Position numbers and translations under genes: made by a program
NCBI GenBank assembly: GCA_026710565.1
Contig: JAPOQV010000224.1
Location: 1 to 27,635 of the forward strand
From: Spirochaetaceae bacterium
GTDB taxonomy: Bacteria > Spirochaetota > Spirochaetia > SZUA-6 > Bin103
Direction: 5' to 3'
Length of the DNA: 27,635 nucleotides
In this document: one piece after another, positions 25,151-27,635 of the stretch
Layout of the letters: each line of letters opens with the position of its first letter
Position numbering within the stretch: the first letter of the stretch is position 1
The notes under the pieces: model-generated
What the model saw: only the letters and a program-made list of their open reading frames with translations
Told to the model about the DNA's origin: nothing
The model's database searches: none

Positions 25151-25236
25151 CACTACTTCAGAACCTCGGGCCACGCCTGCACCGACGTGTCGACACACGG
25201 CCGATCGCCGTCTCACGCGATACAACGGTCACGATA

Positions 25237-25256
25237 GGCGGCCACGTTATGCCGCC
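25237..25256. promoter_or_regulatory. Inverted repeat upstream of the SPFH-like gene (operator candidate)
   Basis: GGCGGC and GCCGCC (25237-25242 and 25251-25256) flank an 8-nt spacer. The repeat is bracketed by two direct ACGATA hexamers (25231-25236 and 25258-25263). It lies just upstream of the -10 candidate, where a repressor or activator could act. A separate perfect 10-bp palindrome GTGTCGACAC is at 25187-25196, closer to aroH. Confidence 0.3.
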
Positions 25257-25261
25257 CACGA

Positions 25262-25267
25262 TATACT
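25262..25267 (+). promoter_or_regulatory. Candidate -10 element for the SPFH-like gene
   Basis: TATACT ends 7 nt before the GTG start at 25275, so transcription would start at or within a base of the start codon, giving a leaderless mRNA. A clear -35 is not visible. Confidence 0.45.
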
Positions 25268-25274
25268 GCCTGGC

Positions 25275-26102
25275 GTGAAGATCGCCATCACCCTGCTGAC
25301 GATCCTCGCGTTGGCGGTCGCCGCATTCTTCGTCGGATGGGTGGAGTTGTCGCTGCCGCCCGGCGCCTACGGCGTGGCCTTCACCAAGTCGGGCGGCTGG
25401 GACGAGGAAGCCGTCGCCCCGGGCGGCATCACCTGGCGTTGGGAGCGGCTGATTCCGACCAACATGACCCTGCACCGATTCGACCTGACCCCGCGGGAGG
25501 TGCAGCGGCGCGTGGCTGCGCTCCTGCCGTCGGCGGAAGTGTACGCAGCCGAGATCGGCATCGATCCGGCAGCGCTCTCCTACGACCTCGGCGTCACCGT
25601 GCGGCTGCGGATTCGCGCGGAACACCTGGCCCCGCTGGCGGCCGCGGCGGCGGTGCGCCCGGACACGTTGCCGGCCTGGTACGGGCAGGCCACCGCCGCC
25701 GCGGCCGACGCTGCCGCCGGCGCGCTGCTGGCAGGCGATGCCGCCGCGTTGGTGTCGGACCCCCGAAGCCTGGAGGAAGGCGTCCGGCGCCTGCTGGCCG
25801 CACGGTTTCCCGAGATGGAGATCATCGACGTCGAGCTGGTCCCGTACTCCGTGCCGGACCCGGATCTGTACCGGCACGCGAAGACGGCGTTCGCCGAACG
25901 CGTCGACGCCCAGCAGCGGGCGCGCCTGGCGGTCGTCGCGGATCTGGCATTCATGCGCGAGCGCGCTGCGCAGCACGCCGAGCTGCTCGCCGTGCTGGGC
26001 AGCACGCTCGCGGAGTTTCCGGAGCTGGTGGACCTGATGATCCGCTCACCCGCAGACCTGCTCGGTCGGGTGCTGGGAATGGCACAGCCGGCCGGACCGT
26101 AG
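25275..26102 (+). CDS. SPFH/prohibitin-like membrane-anchored protein
   Basis: The 275-residue product has an N-terminal membrane segment (residues about 3-22). A beta-rich region like the start of SPFH/prohibitin domains follows: LPPGAYGVAFTKSGGWDEEAVAPGG and TWRWERLIPTNMTLHRFDLTP. An alpha/beta part has LSYDLGVTVRLRIRAEHL and VRRLLAARFPEMEIIDVELVPYSVPDPDLY. The C-terminal third is helical (AERVDAQQRARLAVVADLAFMRERAAQHAELL), as in SPFH coiled coils. I think similar proteins occur in other spirochaetes; the function is unknown, perhaps a membrane scaffold. I use the GTG at 25275; the long frame running upstream from 24972 reads antisense aroH. A -10-like TATACT is only 7 nt before the start. 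It converges with the thiamine pyrophosphokinase gene, with a 29-nt GC-rich gap. Confidence 0.75.
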   Translation: MKIAITLLTILALAVAAFFVGWVELSLPPGAYGVAFTKSGGWDEEAVAPGGITWRWERLIPTNMTLHRFDLTPREVQRRVAALLPSAEVYAAEIGIDPAALSYDLGVTVRLRIRAEHLAPLAAAAAVRPDTLPAWYGQATAAAADAAAGALLAGDAAALVSDPRSLEEGVRRLLAARFPEMEIIDVELVPYSVPDPDLYRHAKTAFAERVDAQQRARLAVVADLAFMRERAAQHAELLAVLGSTLAEFPELVDLMIRSPADLLGRVLGMAQPAGP

Positions 26103-26131
26103 CCGGCGCCGGCCGCGGCCGGGCCCCGCGC

Positions 26132-26773
26132 CTACCCGGGTCGGCAGCCGACCTCGTACAAGGCGAACGACCGGATCATCAGCAGCGCCCCCTCCGCCAT
26201 CGTCACGCGCATGGGCGAAGCGGTGATGACGTTGCTGACCCCGCCCTCCCCGGGGCGCCACCGCAGCCCGTCCAGAGGCCAGCGGAGACCCACCGAGCGT
26301 TCGATCGTCGCGCCCGCCGACAGCGGCAGGAACGACACGGTCTGGCCCACGCAGCCGAAGTAGGCGGCCGTACCTCTGATCGCCTCCACGTGTTCATGGG
26401 CGGTGACCCAGCAGATCGTCAGCGTCTCCCGCTCGAACAGTCCGGCGATGAACAACAGGTGATCCAGCCGGCCGCCGCCGCCGCCCGCGATCACCACCCG
26501 GTCGCAGCCGAGCTCCTGCAGCGCGTGCAGGCCGAGTTCGGTGTCGGTGTGCTCCTTGTCACGCGGGAAGCGGCGCACGCGTTCGGCGGGCAGCCGTTCC
26601 GCGCGCACCGAGTCCATGTCGCCGACGATCAGGTCCGGATGGAGTCCCAGCGACAGCGCAAGATCGTAGCCGGAGTCGGCGGCGACGATCGGCCCCACGG
26701 TCTTGAGGAAAGGCTCCAGGCGGGTACGCGATGGGCCGTACCCGCCGGTGAGAAGCAGACCCGTCAGCGACAT
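26132..26773 (-). CDS. Thiamine pyrophosphokinase
   Basis: This enzyme transfers pyrophosphate from ATP to thiamine to give the cofactor thiamine diphosphate. The 213-residue protein has the family motifs in order: IVAADSGYDLAL (Asp33), the LIVGDMDSV motif (residues 48-56), RDKEHTDTELGL (about 71-82), and a glycine-rich GGGGGRLDHLL (about 97-107). A beta-sandwich thiamine-binding domain follows, with SFLPLSAGATIE and PGEGGVSNVI. I use the ATG at 26773, which has GGGAA at a good spacing; another ATG at 26791 adds six residues. It is convergent with the SPFH-like gene and divergent from the CCA-adding enzyme gene. No thiamine biosynthesis gene lies near, which suggests salvage of thiamine. Confidence 0.93.
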   Translation of the reverse strand: MSLTGLLLTGGYGPSRTRLEPFLKTVGPIVAADSGYDLALSLGLHPDLIVGDMDSVRAERLPAERVRRFPRDKEHTDTELGLHALQELGCDRVVIAGGGGGRLDHLLFIAGLFERETLTICWVTAHEHVEAIRGTAAYFGCVGQTVSFLPLSAGATIERSVGLRWPLDGLRWRPGEGGVSNVITASPMRVTMAEGALLMIRSFALYEVGCRPG

Positions 26774-26892
26774 GCCGGCGTTCCCGAGCATACCGCCAGC
26801 GCCGCGCCGGGCGCCAGGACCGGGGGCAGCAGCTCTCCGGTCACGGCGCTTTCCGGTACCCTGAACGCGGCCTGGCGAGGAGATTGGAGGAC

Positions 26893-27635
26893 GTGAGGAA
26901 GTCGCCCGAGATCGCGCTGCCGGCTGCGGTAGGGCGCTTCGCCCGCGTCCTGATCGACGCGGGACATGCCGCCTACCTGGTCGGCGGAGCCGTCCGAAGT
27001 CTCCTGCAGGACCGGCCGCCCGGTGACTGGGACATCGCCACCGACGCGACGCCCGATCGCGTGCAGGGCCTCTACCGCCGGACCATACCCACGGGCATCC
27101 GCCACGGCACGGTGACGGTCCTGTTCGGCCGCGAGCGGTTCGAGGTCACGACCTTCCGCACGGAGGCCGGCTACTCCGACGGGCGGCGGCCCGACTCGGT
27201 CCGCTTTGCCGGGACTATCGAGGAGGACCTGGCGCGGCGCGACTTCACCATCAATGCGATCGCCGTCGACATCGCTACCGGCGTCATGCACGATCCGCAT
27301 GGCGGGCGCGACGATCTGGCAGCGCGGCGCCTCCGCACCGTCGGCAGCGCCCGGGAACGCTTCGCCGAGGACGGACTGCGTCCGTTTCGCGGCTGCCGGC
27401 TGGCCGCGGAGCTGACCCTTGCCGTCGACGGGCTTACCCTGCGCGCGATGCGGGACGCGCTGCCGACCGCTCGCAGGGTTGCGGTCGAGCGAGTCTGCGA
27501 GGAGCTGCGCCGCCTGCTGCTTGCGCCGACCCCGTCGGTCGGCCTGGGTCTGCTCGAACGGTCCGGACTCATGGAGCTGTGTCTTCCCGCGGCGATCGGC
27601 AGTGCGGCCGGTTCCGGCACCGACCCGGGGCCCCC
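26893..27635 (+). CDS. cca: CCA-adding tRNA nucleotidyltransferase (3' end outside window)
   Basis: This polymerase-beta-superfamily enzyme adds the CCA tail to tRNA 3' ends. The 247 visible residues have the head-domain signatures: GGAVRSLLQDRPPGDWDIATDA (the GG and the Asp-x-Asp metal pair), then TVLFGRERFEVTTFRTE, the RRDFTINAIAVD motif, the DPHGGRDDL turn, and RFAEDGLRPFRGCRLAAEL followed by RVCEELRRLL. The C-terminal part, possibly with an HD domain, is past the right edge. The GTG at 26893 has a strong GGAGGA Shine-Dalgarno sequence 2-6 nt upstream. Because the tRNAs in this window lack encoded CCA, CCA-adding rather than only poly(A) polymerase activity is expected, though the two cannot be told apart with certainty by sequence. 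Confidence 0.93.
   Translation, partial: MRKSPEIALPAAVGRFARVLIDAGHAAYLVGGAVRSLLQDRPPGDWDIATDATPDRVQGLYRRTIPTGIRHGTVTVLFGRERFEVTTFRTEAGYSDGRRPDSVRFAGTIEEDLARRDFTINAIAVDIATGVMHDPHGGRDDLAARRLRTVGSARERFAEDGLRPFRGCRLAAELTLAVDGLTLRAMRDALPTARRVAVERVCEELRRLLLAPTPSVGLGLLERSGLMELCLPAAIGSAAGSGTDPGP

Noticed and set aside
25158..25976. 272-residue minus-strand frame
   Set aside because: It is antisense to the SPFH-like gene and crosses its promoter; it lacks any recognisable domain.
26103..26131. GC-rich gap between the SPFH-like and thiamine pyrophosphokinase genes considered as a bidirectional terminator
   Set aside because: It contains palindromic GGCCGCGGCC-type sequence but no T-tract on either side, and such palindromes are expected by chance at this GC content.
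26764..27620. Minus-strand frames over the right end
   Set aside because: They are antisense to the CCA-adding enzyme, whose plus-strand motifs are unmistakable.

Overview
The window is a gene-dense, high-GC bacterial chromosome segment with about 26 protein genes, three tRNA genes and an RNase P RNA gene. I see no transposase, phage gene, CRISPR array or rRNA. The best taxonomic guess is a GC-rich member of the Spirochaetes. The minus-strand run mltG-dnaG-rpoD-zinc-ribbon/coiled-coil protein-(rnpB)-TPR-mreB-mreC-mreD-PBP2-rodA matches, from memory, the order around TP0492-TP0501 of Treponema pallidum. The small membrane protein next to the pseudouridine synthase and the SPFH-like protein also look spirochaetal. 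This is inference from gene order, not from a database search.

Region by region. (1) 1-3335, minus strand: a tightly packed operon pdxS-pdxT-yggS-small membrane protein-rluD-like (cut by the left edge). It makes pyridoxal phosphate, buffers it, and ends in an rRNA pseudouridine synthase. (2) 3443-7188, minus strand: tRNA-Val, followed after only 7 nt by a four-gene overlapping operon: a UPF0718/YraQ-type permease with a His-rich loop, a TIGR03943/YcgQ-type partner, an exported Big_5 plus beta-propeller protein, and a DCC-family thiol protein. This looks like a metal or thiophile handling system and is the best candidate here for an uncharacterised system. (3) 7253-11036: an N-acetylmuramoyl-L-alanine amidase with an SH3-like tail, an HNH nuclease, a stand-alone ketoacyl-ACP synthase III-like enzyme on the minus strand, and mazG. 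(4) 10847-23919, minus strand: the replication, sigma-factor and cell-shape block, with rnpB embedded between the zinc-ribbon and TPR genes. (5) 24001-27635: a YkgJ-type Fe-S/zinc cluster protein, tRNA-Tyr and tRNA-Thr, AroH-type chorismate mutase, an SPFH-like membrane protein, thiamine pyrophosphokinase, and the start of the CCA-adding enzyme, which is cut by the right edge.

The genes fit together in places. MltG, MreBCD, PBP2 and RodA build and shape the wall, and the amidase trims it. RpoD and DnaG sit in the same run. All three tRNA genes lack an encoded CCA tail, so the CCA-adding enzyme at the right end is needed to make them functional.

The oddities are mostly architectural. There is a 190-bp tail-to-tail overlap of mazG and rodA. 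A four-fold array of start/Shine-Dalgarno-like repeats lies ahead of the zinc-ribbon gene. The TPR reading frame has no convincing start outside rnpB. Perfect short tandem duplications lie at several gene starts. There are strong hairpins between operon genes. Translation starts were judged by overlaps, Shine-Dalgarno-like sequences and family lengths; GTG is common and PBP2 appears to use TTG. No gene-free stretch exceeds about 130 bp once RNA genes are counted.
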